A stretch of 64,000 nt of DNA, taken from assembly GCA_965276755.1 (NCBI GenBank), contig OZ255625.1, positions 1,426,001 to 1,490,000 on the forward strand, given 5' to 3'. The translations under genes were made by a program, and so were the position numbers. Under the pieces are notes generated by a model. The model had not been told where the DNA came from. It did no database searches and was given only the letters and a program-made list of their open reading frames with translations. Below, in pieces: positions 17,537 through 25,415 of the stretch; position 1 is the stretch's first letter; each line of letters begins with the position of its first letter. This DNA comes from CAJCIS01 sp965276755 (GTDB taxonomy: Bacteria; Pseudomonadota; Alphaproteobacteria; Acetobacterales; Acetobacteraceae).

Positions 17537-17580
17537 GTCCTCTTTCTTGAAAAGAAGCAAAAAACTTTTGTCAGTTGGCG
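17537..17580. repeat. Family B A/T-rich hairpin repeat
   Basis: Reverse-strand copy of the family B consensus (CGCCAACTGACAAAAG, then TTTTTTGCTTCTTTT and its complement). It overlaps the end of the flavin reductase gene and supplies that gene's TGA stop codon. Confidence 0.75.
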
Positions 17581-18077
17581 GTGCTGCGGACTGACAGAAA
17601 GCCGCCTCCGCCGTAGATCAACGGCGACGCATCGCTGTTGGCGTTTGCGCGGGTGACCTTGCCCACAACAATCGTGTGGGTACCGTAATCCAGCAGCAAA
17701 TCGACTATACAAAACAACAATGCCGACGCATCCGGCATGAAGGGCACGCCCTCAGTATCATGCTGCCACGTTCCATGTGCGAAACGCAATTCGGGGTCCA
17801 CCCTGCCGCCGAAAATCATGGACAGGTCAGCGTGCTTTGTTGCAAGCACATTTACGCAGAATGCCTGGCCTTCATGCAACACCGGGTGAATGCTCGCGGA
17901 CCGGTTGACGCAGACCAGGAGCGCAGGCGGCTCTGCGCACAGGCTCGTCACCGCGGTAGCCGTCATGCCGTGCATTGCCTCGCCGGAGGCCGCGGTGACG
18001 ATTGTCACTGTCGATGCAAGTTGGCGCATCGCCGCCCGAAATCCCGCCTCAAGCTCCGCGGTCACCGTGCCATCCAT
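17571..18077 (-). CDS. Flavin reductase family protein (FMN-binding split barrel)
   Basis: 168 residues resembling HpaC/RutF-type NAD(P)H:flavin oxidoreductases. ASTVTIVTA and HGMTATAVTSLCAEPPALLVCVN form the flavin-binding face, followed by FCVNVLA and a central FGGRVDPELRF. It would supply reduced FMN/FAD to a partner monooxygenase; no obvious partner lies next to it. The last codons and the stop come from the adjoining family B repeat. It is convergent with the exopolysaccharide operon. Confidence 0.85.
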   Translation of the reverse strand: MDGTVTAELEAGFRAAMRQLASTVTIVTAASGEAMHGMTATAVTSLCAEPPALLVCVNRSASIHPVLHEGQAFCVNVLATKHADLSMIFGGRVDPELRFAHGTWQHDTEGVPFMPDASALLFCIVDLLLDYGTHTIVVGKVTRANANSDASPLIYGGGGFLSVRSTAN

Positions 18078-18129
18078 CTCTCTGCCTCTTCTGGCGCGCG
18101 CTTGCAGAAAGCGCGGTAAATCGGAGGAT

Positions 18130-18222
18130 TGGCGGAGGGGATGAGATTCGAACTCACGATACGCCTTGACAGCGTATAACGGTTTAGCAAACCGCCGCCT
18201 TCAGCCACTCGGCCACCCCTCC
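18130..18222 (-). tRNA. tRNA-Ser (anticodon GCT)
   Basis: On the minus strand a GGAGGGG/CCCCTCC acceptor stem closes a type II tRNA. It has a GGCCGAGTGGCTGAAGG D-arm, an anticodon loop TTTGCTAA with anticodon GCT, a long variable arm (TACGCTG...CAAGGCGTA) and a T-arm GAGTTCGAATCTC. Discriminator G and the CCA end are encoded. It reads AGC/AGU serine codons. Confidence 0.96.
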
Positions 18223-18303
18223 GCCGGGGTTGCAAACACGGCGTTTGCCCAGCCGTTCTAGTCGGAACGCCCCGCCTGCGTCAAACCGATCGCGGGCGGC
18301 AGA

Positions 18304-19197
18304 TCAGGCGGGAACGCCCGCGCGGCAGTGCCCGGCAATTGCGCCGATGATTTCCGGCCACATCGGAATCGGTATGGCATGACCCATGGTTTCGATCACA
18401 TGGAGCTTGGCGGCGGGGATTGCCGAAGCGGTCGCCCGGCCAGCCGCCAGCGGCACCAGCGGATCGGCCGCACCGTGGATGACCAGCGTTGGTGCGGCCA
18501 CGCCGCTCAGCCGTGGCGTGCGATCGCCTGACGCAAAGATGGCAAGCAACTGGCGCGCGGCACCTGCGGGATTGATGCCGCGGTCCCACATGCGCGCCGC
18601 ACGGGCGGGATCGCGCGCCTCGTCATCGGCAAAGGCGCCGCCGCGCAGGACGCGCCAATTGCGGCAGAACGCATCAATATAGGCGGCGCGCCCGTCGGGC
18701 GCGGGCGCCATCAGAACCGCAGCGGCCGCGGGCGTTGGACCGGGCAGGCCGCGCGCGCCGGTGCTGGACATGATCGAGGTCAGGCTGAGCACCCGATCAG
18801 GCAGATTAATGGCCATCTCCTGCGCGATCATGCCGCCCATCGAGGCGCCGACCACGTGGCCCGCCTTGATGCTCAGGTAGTCCAGCAGCCCGACCGCATC
18901 GCCCGCCATGTCGGCCAGCTTGTAGGGCGAGGCGATCGGCTTGCCCTGCATGGCGGCCAGCATAAGGCTGGGCAGGTCGATCCGCACAGGCTCTGCTAGA
19001 CTGGAGGACCGGCCGATGTCGCGATTGTCAAAGCGGATGACATAGAGGCCATGCGACGCGAGTTGCGCGCAGAAGGCGTCGTCCCAAAGGATCATCTGGG
19101 CGCCAAGACCCATGATCAGCAACAGGGCGGGATCCGCCGCGTCGCCAAAAGTCTCGTAGCAGAGCCGCTGCCCGTTAGCCGCCGCGAATTGTTCCAT
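18304..19197 (-). CDS. Alpha/beta-fold hydrolase
   Basis: 297 residues from ATG 19197; the longer frame to 19278 has no family support. The oxyanion segment is LLIMGLGAQM, the nucleophile elbow GASMGGM gives the Ser, the acid is in VIHGAADPLVPL, and the His is in METMGHAIP. The layout resembles short-chain esterases and haloalkane-dehalogenase-like hydrolases, some of which sit near bacteriochlorophyll genes, but no substrate can be assigned. It lies downstream of, and in the same direction as, the cytochrome c gene, with a 91-base gap. Confidence 0.8.
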   Translation of the reverse strand: MEQFAAANGQRLCYETFGDAADPALLLIMGLGAQMILWDDAFCAQLASHGLYVIRFDNRDIGRSSSLAEPVRIDLPSLMLAAMQGKPIASPYKLADMAGDAVGLLDYLSIKAGHVVGASMGGMIAQEMAINLPDRVLSLTSIMSSTGARGLPGPTPAAAAVLMAPAPDGRAAYIDAFCRNWRVLRGGAFADDEARDPARAARMWDRGINPAGAARQLLAIFASGDRTPRLSGVAAPTLVIHGAADPLVPLAAGRATASAIPAAKLHVIETMGHAIPIPMWPEIIGAIAGHCRAGVPA

Positions 19198-19288
19198 AAA
19201 ATACTCTAACTGAAGACAGGGGGTCCGGAGGCTTGGGCGGACAGAGTCGGCGCATGCGCCGACCCGCCCTAGGCACATCCCCCGGCGC

Positions 19289-19684
19289 TTACTTCAGCGT
19301 GCCAAGATAAGCGATGACGTTCTTCCGATCCGTCTCGCTTGGAAGTCCGACAAACGTCATCTTCGTACCTGGCACGACCTTCATCGGCGCCGCGAGGTAA
19401 GTGAACAAATTCTCCGGCGTCCAGACATGATTATACGCCTTCATCGCCGAGGAGTAGTTATACCCAGCCACGCTAGCGGAAGGCCGGCCCACAACGCCGT
19501 ACAGGGGTGGCCCGATCTTGACCTTTCCCGGCTCGATATAGTGGCAGAGCGAGCATTTCACAAAAACCTGCTTGCCCGCAGCTGCATCCCCTCCGTCCCA
19601 GGGCTTTGCATCATCGGCAAAAGCCGCGGCAGGCATGGCCCCGCAGAACAATCCCACCGCCAGCCACGTCGTCGTCAACCGCAT
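19289..19684 (-). CDS. cycA: Cytochrome c, class I (c2-like)
   Basis: 131 residues. A signal peptide (about 1-23) is followed by a single haem site CSLCH and a downstream Met ligand in PGTKMTFVGL, the pattern of cytochrome c2/c550. I chose ATG 19684 because it has a strong Shine-Dalgarno (GGGAGG, 4-base spacing); upstream ATGs lack one. A soluble c2 in the periplasm would carry electrons from the bc1 complex to the photosynthetic reaction centre. Its place just after hemA at the end of the photosynthesis superoperon supports this. The symbol is by analogy. Confidence 0.85.
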   Translation of the reverse strand: MRLTTTWLAVGLFCGAMPAAAFADDAKPWDGGDAAAGKQVFVKCSLCHYIEPGKVKIGPPLYGVVGRPSASVAGYNYSSAMKAYNHVWTPENLFTYLAAPMKVVPGTKMTFVGLPSETDRKNVIAYLGTLK

Positions 19685-19759
19685 GTAACCTCCCATGTAT
19701 CGTCGCTTCATCGACATCTGGGGGTTACAGCACGAAGGTGAAGGGCCGAAAAGACCACA

Positions 19760-21154
19760 CTAACTATAGGCGCGGCCCCAGCTCTCCGGCCGCAGACGTG
19801 CCAGCAATCGGGTCAGCCAGCTCGACTCCTCCTCTGCCTCGAAATGCGCACGTCCCGGGGCATAGGTCCGTGAAGGCGCGCGCCTGCTCTGCGCCAGCAC
19901 ACCGGCAGGGATTGCGGGCAGGCCGGCATCATCGCCACCGCTGGGCAGGCGCCGCTCCAGCCCGAGCTCGCTCCATATCGTGTCGAGTGCGGCGATCAGC
20001 TGGTCGATATCGCCTTGGGAGTGCAGCGGCGAGGGCGTCAGGCGCAACCGCTCGGTGCCTACGGGCACGGTCGGGTAGTTGATGGGCTGGACGTAGATGT
20101 CGAACCGGTCGAGCAGAATGTCGCAGACTTTTTTGCAAAGCGCGGCCTCGCCGACCATGACCGGGACGATGTGGCTCGGGTTGTCCAGATGCGGCAGGCC
20201 GAGTTCGTCCAGGCGCTCGCGCACGCTGGCGACACGTATTTTCTGGGCGCGGCGTTCGGTGCCGCTGGTCTTGAGGTGGCGGATGCTGGCGACAGCACCT
20301 GCGGCCACGGAGGGCGGCAGGGCGGTGGTGAAGATGAAGCCGCTGGCAAAGCTGCGGATGAAGTCGCAAAGTGCCGCGGAGGCGGCGATGTAGCCGCCGA
20401 TGACGCCGAAGGCCTTGGCCAGCGTGCCCTCGATGACCGTGATGCGGTCAGAGAGGCCTTCGCGCTCGGCGATGCCGCCACCGCGAGGCCCATAAAGGCC
20501 AACGGCGTGCACTTCGTCCAGATAGGTCATAGCGCCGAATTCATCGGCAATGTCGCAGATCTCGGCCATGGGGGCCATGTCGCCATCCATGGAATAGACC
20601 GATTCGAAGGCGATCAGTTTGGGGCGGCCGGGTTCTATCTCGGCCAATACGCGGCGCAGATCGGCCATGTCGTTATGGCGGAAGATGCGGCACTCGGCGC
20701 GGCTGTGGCGGATGCCCTCGATCATGGAGGCGTGGTTGGACGCATCGGAGACCACGACGCATTTGGGCAGGCGCGAGGCCAGCGTTGCCAGCGAGGCCCA
20801 GTTCGACACGTAGCCGGAGGTGAACAGCAGGGCGGCTTCCTTGCCGTGCAGGTCGGCCAGTTCGCGCTCCAGCATGACATGGTGATGGTTGGTGCCGGAG
20901 ATGTTGCGCGTGCCACCGGCGCCGGCGCCGCATTGGTCGATCGCCTCGTGCATGGCGGCGAGCACGGCGGGGTGCTGGCCCATGTTGAGGTAATCGTTGG
21001 AGCACCACACAGTGACGCGGCGAGTCTTGCGGCCGCGCATGTGGGTGGCCGAGGGGAAATCACCCACGCGGCGTTGAAGGTCGGCGAACACCCGATAGCG
21101 GCCCTCGACGCGGAGCCGGTCCAGTTCGGTGCGGAAGAACGCCTCGTAATCCAT
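19760..21154 (-). CDS. hemA: 5-aminolevulinate synthase
   Basis: A 464-residue PLP enzyme that condenses glycine with succinyl-CoA to make ALA, the first step to haem and bacteriochlorophyll. Visible landmarks are YLNMGQHP, GAGAGGTRNISGTN, FTSGYVSNWAS, FESVYSMDGD, the PLP-binding YLDEVHAVGLYG, and the Schiff-base Lys in GTLAKAFGVIGG. The C-terminal 60 residues are longer than in most ALA synthases and low in conservation. It follows puhE::COG0523 with a 12-base gap and is expected to be cotranscribed with the bch/puh genes, linking precursor supply to pigment synthesis. Confidence 0.97.
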   Translation of the reverse strand: MDYEAFFRTELDRLRVEGRYRVFADLQRRVGDFPSATHMRGRKTRRVTVWCSNDYLNMGQHPAVLAAMHEAIDQCGAGAGGTRNISGTNHHHVMLERELADLHGKEAALLFTSGYVSNWASLATLASRLPKCVVVSDASNHASMIEGIRHSRAECRIFRHNDMADLRRVLAEIEPGRPKLIAFESVYSMDGDMAPMAEICDIADEFGAMTYLDEVHAVGLYGPRGGGIAEREGLSDRITVIEGTLAKAFGVIGGYIAASAALCDFIRSFASGFIFTTALPPSVAAGAVASIRHLKTSGTERRAQKIRVASVRERLDELGLPHLDNPSHIVPVMVGEAALCKKVCDILLDRFDIYVQPINYPTVPVGTERLRLTPSPLHSQGDIDQLIAALDTIWSELGLERRLPSGGDDAGLPAIPAGVLAQSRRAPSRTYAPGRAHFEAEEESSWLTRLLARLRPESWGRAYS

Positions 21155-21166
21155 GCTCGCCGTCCC

Positions 21167-22906
21167 CTATGCCGCGCAGGCTTGCAAGGCCGCGCGCAAT
21201 CCTTCCTCGTCCACATGGCGCCCGATGGCAACCACGCGGGCCGCTTCCTCAGCGTTTGCCGGCGCGAAAGCGGCCATGCTGGACCGTCCCCCCGCCACAT
21301 CGAAACGTATCCAGCCCGCTCCCGCGCGGGTCACGCCCTTCATGCGCTCGACCTGACCGTAGGCGCCTTGCAGGACGGCGTGTAGCACATTCTGCAGTTC
21401 ATCGGCATTGCAATCGCCGGTCAAGGTCGCGCTCCAGGATGCCAGGCCCAGCGCGTCGTGATGTGCGTCGTGATCATGGATGTGCTCGTGGCCGGCATGG
21501 CTATGACCGGCATCGTGGACCAGGTGCAGCGCGGGGTGGGCAACCCGTAGCGGCACCGGCATGGGCTCGATGGCGTCAGACGTATGGCCGAAGCGCGCAG
21601 GCAGGACAGTCGCCCCAGGTGCCAGGCTGCGCACGGTCTCGCCCACCAGGGCCAGCATGGCGGGCGAGACGAGATCCGCCTTGTTGACGATCACCGTGCC
21701 GGCGGGGACGATCTGCGCCTGTAAATGGCCTTGCATGCGGCTGAAATCGGCGAGGAAGGCGCCCGCATCCAGCACCGTCGTGACATCGATTGCGGTCACC
21801 AGCGCCGAAAGCGCGGGTCCGTTCAGCACGCGCAGAAGCGCGGCAAGATCGGCCACGCCGGAGGGTTCGATCAGCACGCGGTCCGGCGCGAACCGGCCGA
21901 CGACACCCTGAAGCTGCTTGGCGAGATCGGCCTTGAGTGAACAGCAAATGCAGCCATTGGGCAATTCGACGACGTCCGCGCCCTGGCCAGACAGCAGCGC
22001 GCCATCAATGCCCACGGCCGCGAAATCGTTGACCAGGACAACGGTCTTGCCCGGCTGCGCGGGACCGGCCAGCAGCCGGCGCATGTACGTCGTCTTGCCC
22101 GCGCCCAGGAAGCCGGCGACCACCTGCACGGCGAACGGCCGTTGCTTGGCCTTGGACGCCAGCCCCCAATGCCACAGCGTGGCCGAAGGGAGGGGCAGCA
22201 CCAGGAACCAATGCTCGATGATGGCCAGCGCCATCATGGTGGCGACAAACGTGCCGCCCGCCTGAGTGAAGTGCGTGGCACCTGGGGCGGTGGCCCGCTC
22301 CCACATCACCACGCAGATGACCGTGGAGACCGTGACCGAGACCGGAAAGAGCAGGTTCATCGGCTTCTTGGTCAAGAAGCTGCGCAGGAAGGCCAGATGA
22401 TCGGGCAGGAACTCCTCATTGAGGTTCCGCACGCCCAGGAAGACGTTCAGCTTCGCACTCTGGTGCATCCACCACAGCACCATGAAGGTCCACAGGCCGA
22501 CATGGTTGGGCTGACCCCAGGTGATGGCCGTGACCACCAGGGCGGCCGCGATGATGGCCAGTTCGTGCCACAGGCTAGTCTGGATGGCGTGGATGAAGTG
22601 CGCGCCTCCGCGGCAGCCTTCCGGGCAGGGAGCGGTGCGCGGGCCGGTGACGAAGCCCATGTAGAAGCTGATTTCCTGCCAGCCCCAGGCGAGCAGCCCG
22701 CAGGAGAAGGCGCAATAGGCGCCGGCGAGCGAGGTATCGTGTGCGCTGGCTGCCATGCCCCAGAACGAGGCGAGCAGGACGACCGTGGCACCGACCATGC
22801 TGTATTTGAAGGTGCGGCGCGGCAATTGGTCGAGGAAGATAATGGCGCCGGTGCTGAACCACCAGACAAAGAGGGCGAACAGGGCGGGGTAGAGAAAGTG
22901 CTGCAT
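21167..22906 (-). CDS. PuhE photosynthetic complex assembly protein fused to a COG0523 (CobW) metal-chaperone GTPase
   Basis: One uninterrupted 579-residue frame. Residues 1 to about 250 form the seven-helix membrane protein PuhE (DUF3623 family: WFSTGAIIFLDQLP, GWQEISFYMGFVTGPR, WWMHQSAKLNVFLGVRNLNEEFLPDHL), an assembly factor for the reaction centre/LH1. From about 258 it becomes a G3E GTPase of COG0523: Walker A GFLGAGKTT (265-273), the CxCC metal site GCICCS (Cys319, 321, 322), LIEPSG (345-350), NKAD (408-411), a His-rich loop (about 461-483, ten His) and a CobW C-terminal domain (about 487-575). COG0523 proteins hand Zn2+, Co2+ or other metals to clients. The fusion suggests metal delivery tied to photocomplex assembly. 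The family B repeat at 22929 separates it from acsF. Confidence 0.93.
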   Translation of the reverse strand: MQHFLYPALFALFVWWFSTGAIIFLDQLPRRTFKYSMVGATVVLLASFWGMAASAHDTSLAGAYCAFSCGLLAWGWQEISFYMGFVTGPRTAPCPEGCRGGAHFIHAIQTSLWHELAIIAAALVVTAITWGQPNHVGLWTFMVLWWMHQSAKLNVFLGVRNLNEEFLPDHLAFLRSFLTKKPMNLLFPVSVTVSTVICVVMWERATAPGATHFTQAGGTFVATMMALAIIEHWFLVLPLPSATLWHWGLASKAKQRPFAVQVVAGFLGAGKTTYMRRLLAGPAQPGKTVVLVNDFAAVGIDGALLSGQGADVVELPNGCICCSLKADLAKQLQGVVGRFAPDRVLIEPSGVADLAALLRVLNGPALSALVTAIDVTTVLDAGAFLADFSRMQGHLQAQIVPAGTVIVNKADLVSPAMLALVGETVRSLAPGATVLPARFGHTSDAIEPMPVPLRVAHPALHLVHDAGHSHAGHEHIHDHDAHHDALGLASWSATLTGDCNADELQNVLHAVLQGAYGQVERMKGVTRAGAGWIRFDVAGGRSSMAAFAPANAEEAARVVAIGRHVDEEGLRAALQACAA

Positions 22907-22928
22907 AGGCTAGGAAGCCCCGCCTAAA

Positions 22929-22972
22929 CTGATAAAAGTTTTTTGGTTCTTTTTTTCAAAAAAGAACATCTT
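22929..22972. repeat. Family B A/T-rich hairpin repeat
   Basis: ACTGATAAAAGTTTTTT followed by a GGTTCTTTTTT / AAAAAAGAAC hairpin. It fills the acsF-puhE gap inside the photosynthesis superoperon, where it could act as a partial terminator. The AAAAGTTTTTTG-hairpin unit recurs at 17537, 39961, 40032, 43673, 53503, 59241 and 59315. Confidence 0.8.
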
Positions 22973-24025
22973 CTACCACGCCGGACTAAGACGCGGGTTT
23001 GCCGGCAGTGCCGCCGCATGCGCCGGAAGCATAAACAGCCGCAGAAACGTAACTCCGCAACGTGCCTGCAGCGCGAGCGCCGTCGCACGTCCGATCATGC
23101 CGCCGCGTGCCCGCGCCGCATTGATCCGTGGCGTGAGATTGGCCAGGCGCGTCAGGCCCGCGGCGAAGGCGGGGTGATCGATATCCAGCGTCACCGGAAA
23201 GACTTGGCGGCAGATTTCGGTCGTGATCTGGAAAACCTTGAAATCATATTCGGTGGGATCGAGACCGAGTGCCGCGTGAAAGGCCGGCCGCGCATGGTCG
23301 CGCACATACATCGTGGCGAAAACGGCGAGCTGAAAGAAACGGATCCACAGGCGGTTGACGCCGCGCAGAAGGTCGGGGTTGGCGCGCATCAGCAGGGCGA
23401 AGCCCTCGCCATGGCGGAATTCGTCGTTGCACCATTCGCGAAACCAGCCGAAAATCGGATGGAACTGGTTTTCGGGGTGGCGTTCGAGCTGGCGGTAGAT
23501 GGTGATGTAGCGGGCGTAACCGATCTTCTCGGACAGATAGGTCGCATAGAAGATGAATTTCGGGCTGAAATAGGCGTATTTCTTGGCCCGTGCCAGGTAG
23601 CCCAGATTCACGCCGCGGCCGAAATCGCGCAGCGTGTCGTTGATGAAGCCGGCATGGCGCGCTTCATCGCGGCTCATGTAGGTCATCAGTTCCTTGAGGT
23701 CCGGATTCTTGATGCGCTTCTTGATTTCGCTGTAGAGCACGCAGCCGGAGAATTCGGCTGTCACCGAGCTGACCAGAAAATGCAGGAATTCCTCCTGCAG
23801 CGGGCGGGGGAGCGCGTCGAAATCGAAATCCTGTACCTGGTTGCGGATGAAGTGGTTGCGGTTGACGTCTTCCCTCAGCTCGGCGAGCAGGGCGTTGAAT
23901 TCGGCCCGCACGGGCTCGACATCAATATTGTCCAGGGCCGCGAAATCGGTCGTGTAGAAGCGCGGGTTGAGCAGCGTGTCTGTCCTGGCGATCTCGGTCG
24001 CTTCATTGACGGTGTGCGCGGACAT
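22973..24025 (-). CDS. acsF: Mg-protoporphyrin IX monomethyl ester oxidative cyclase, aerobic
   Basis: A 350-residue di-iron monooxygenase that closes the isocyclic fifth ring of (bacterio)chlorophyll using O2. The ferritin-like metal ligands are visible as EEFLHFLVSSVTAEFSG (first Glu helix), MSRDEARHAGF (E-x-x-H) and WCNDEFRHGE (second E-x-x-H). This is the O2-dependent route; the radical-SAM BchE alternative is not in the window, so pigment synthesis here should work under oxygen. It is preceded by orf93 with a 14-base gap and followed by the PuhE fusion after a repeat. Confidence 0.97.
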   Translation of the reverse strand: MSAHTVNEATEIARTDTLLNPRFYTTDFAALDNIDVEPVRAEFNALLAELREDVNRNHFIRNQVQDFDFDALPRPLQEEFLHFLVSSVTAEFSGCVLYSEIKKRIKNPDLKELMTYMSRDEARHAGFINDTLRDFGRGVNLGYLARAKKYAYFSPKFIFYATYLSEKIGYARYITIYRQLERHPENQFHPIFGWFREWCNDEFRHGEGFALLMRANPDLLRGVNRLWIRFFQLAVFATMYVRDHARPAFHAALGLDPTEYDFKVFQITTEICRQVFPVTLDIDHPAFAAGLTRLANLTPRINAARARGGMIGRATALALQARCGVTFLRLFMLPAHAAALPANPRLSPAW

Positions 24026-24039
24026 GGGCCGGTCTCTCC

Positions 24040-24321
24040 TCAGCTTTCGACGGGCGCGAAGCTGACTTCATACAACTCGGTGATTTGAGCCCACGCTGCC
24101 GCCCGCGTAAAGAGGCGTGTGAGCAGGCCGGCGCGCGTGATCGTGGCCGTGCACTGGCGCGTGTAGCAATCGCCGAATTCGATGCGCGCCGGCGCGCCAT
24201 GCACCAGCACCTGATCGCCGGGATAGAGCGTCACGCCTTCGGGCACGGCGTGCGCATGCACGCTGTGGGGGGTAACCTCGATATCCAGCAGGCAGGGCAC
24301 GGTCAGGGTGGTCTTCGGCAT
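24040..24321 (-). CDS. Small conserved protein between puhC and acsF (orf93)
   Basis: 93 residues, soluble, with no signal peptide. It opens KTTLTVPCLLDIEVTPHSVHAH, contains YPGDQVLVHGAPARIEFGD and CYTRQCTATITRA, and ends with LYEVSFAPVE. A gene at this place is, as I recall, common in alphaproteobacterial photosynthesis clusters, but I know no function for it. It has an OB-like or small beta look (inference), with His and Cys residues that might bind metal. It sits within the operon with gaps of about 12 bases on both sides. Confidence 0.75.
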   Translation of the reverse strand: MPKTTLTVPCLLDIEVTPHSVHAHAVPEGVTLYPGDQVLVHGAPARIEFGDCYTRQCTATITRAGLLTRLFTRAAAWAQITELYEVSFAPVES

Positions 24322-24333
24322 GATCGTCGTTGC

Positions 24334-24798
24334 TCAGGGTGCGTTGTGCTCGGGCGTCGTCAGAAGAACAGCATACGCGGCCGAGTTGAGACTGCCAAAT
24401 GCTTCGAGGTCCAGGCTGCGGTGCGAGGCGTCATCATTGAGCACCAGCCGCCCGTCCGAGAGCGCGCTCAGCCGGAAAGGATGGTTCGCCCTGGCATGCT
24501 CCTCATGCCCGCCGGAATGGGCGAGCCCGCGCAGCGAGGCGCGGATAAAGCCGTTCGTGCCAGGTGGCAGCACCGTGACCTGCTTGCCGGTTTCAGCATC
24601 GGTCACCAGCACCGCGCCGTTGGCCTGGTCATCAAATCGCAGCAGGCGCGTGGCTTGGACTTTGGAGACCGGCATGACCGTGGGCGAGCCGCCGATTGCG
24701 GCAACAATCAATGTGATCACGACCGCCGCACCGGCGGTAACGAGTGCGGCAAAGGGCACGCCGCCGTCTGGTGGCGCGTCGCGGACTGCGCCGCTCAT
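24334..24798 (-). CDS. puhC: Photosynthetic complex assembly protein PuhC
   Basis: 154 residues: a short cytoplasmic N-terminus, one membrane anchor (about 17-37), and a periplasmic domain with LLRFDDQANGAVLVTDAETG and VLPPGTNGFIRASLRGLA. That is the PuhC pattern of a two-strand beta repeat resembling a quinoprotein blade. PuhC helps build or organise the RC-LH1 core. It overlaps puhB by 4 bases. Confidence 0.9.
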   Translation of the reverse strand: MSGAVRDAPPDGGVPFAALVTAGAAVVITLIVAAIGGSPTVMPVSKVQATRLLRFDDQANGAVLVTDAETGKQVTVLPPGTNGFIRASLRGLAHSGGHEEHARANHPFRLSALSDGRLVLNDDASHRSLDLEAFGSLNSAAYAVLLTTPEHNAP

Positions 24799-25415
24799 GC
24801 CGCAACGCCCACAGGTCCGCGATCCTGTACCGGTGCGGCATCGGTCAGCGTCACGGGCGCTATTCCGGCCGAGGCCGCCAGGGCGCGTGAGAGGATCTGT
24901 GCTGCCGCGGGCGCATCATAGAGCGCGCGCAGCATGGGTTCGGCGCGCAGCAGGCTGCCGGGCCGCACATGCGGCCAGACCAGGAGATAGGGAACACGCT
25001 GGCCACGTCGCAGGCTCAGCACCAGATCGCCCGCCGCACCACTGGTTTCGCGCATGGCCGCCGCCTCGACGGAGGCAAACGGGATGCTGACCGATTTGGG
25101 CAAGGCCAGACCGTATTCGATGACCACGCGCGCCGTGGTGATCGTGTAGGTGGCACTCCACGCCAAACCCCAGGCCAGACCGGCAAACATTGCCAAGGCA
25201 ATTGCCGACAAGGCGGTAAACCGGAGCGCGGCCATTGCGGCATCGCCCAGATGCCCGCTTTGCGCGCCTGTCACCAGGCACCAGCCAAGCAGCAGACCGA
25301 CATAGGCAACAATGATCTGCGGATGGAAAATCTGGCGAAGGAACGCGCGCGGTGCAGGCTTGCCCTGCCACAGCATGCGTTCGCCCGTCGGCAGAGGCTC
25401 GGAAAGCGCCCTCAT
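24795..25415 (-). CDS. puhB: Photosynthetic complex assembly protein PuhB
   Basis: 206 residues with a PH-like (bPH2) domain and about three membrane helices: PLPTGERMLWQGKPAPRAF at the start, helices near 30-50 and 65-90, then TITTARVVIEYGLALPKSVSIPF. PuhB supports reaction-centre assembly in Rhodobacter. It is coupled to puhA upstream and puhC downstream by 4-base overlaps. Confidence 0.92.
   Translation of the reverse strand: MRALSEPLPTGERMLWQGKPAPRAFLRQIFHPQIIVAYVGLLLGWCLVTGAQSGHLGDAAMAALRFTALSAIALAMFAGLAWGLAWSATYTITTARVVIEYGLALPKSVSIPFASVEAAAMRETSGAAGDLVLSLRRGQRVPYLLVWPHVRPGSLLRAEPMLRALYDAPAAAQILSRALAASAGIAPVTLTDAAPVQDRGPVGVAA

Noticed and set aside
17330..17560. 76-codon ORF over the family A element
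   Set aside because: It only reads through an inverted repeat; similar mini-ORFs appear in other copies.
20015..21385. 456-codon plus-strand ORF opposite hemA
   Set aside because: Gly/His/Val-rich antisense of a well-conserved enzyme, with no signal of its own.
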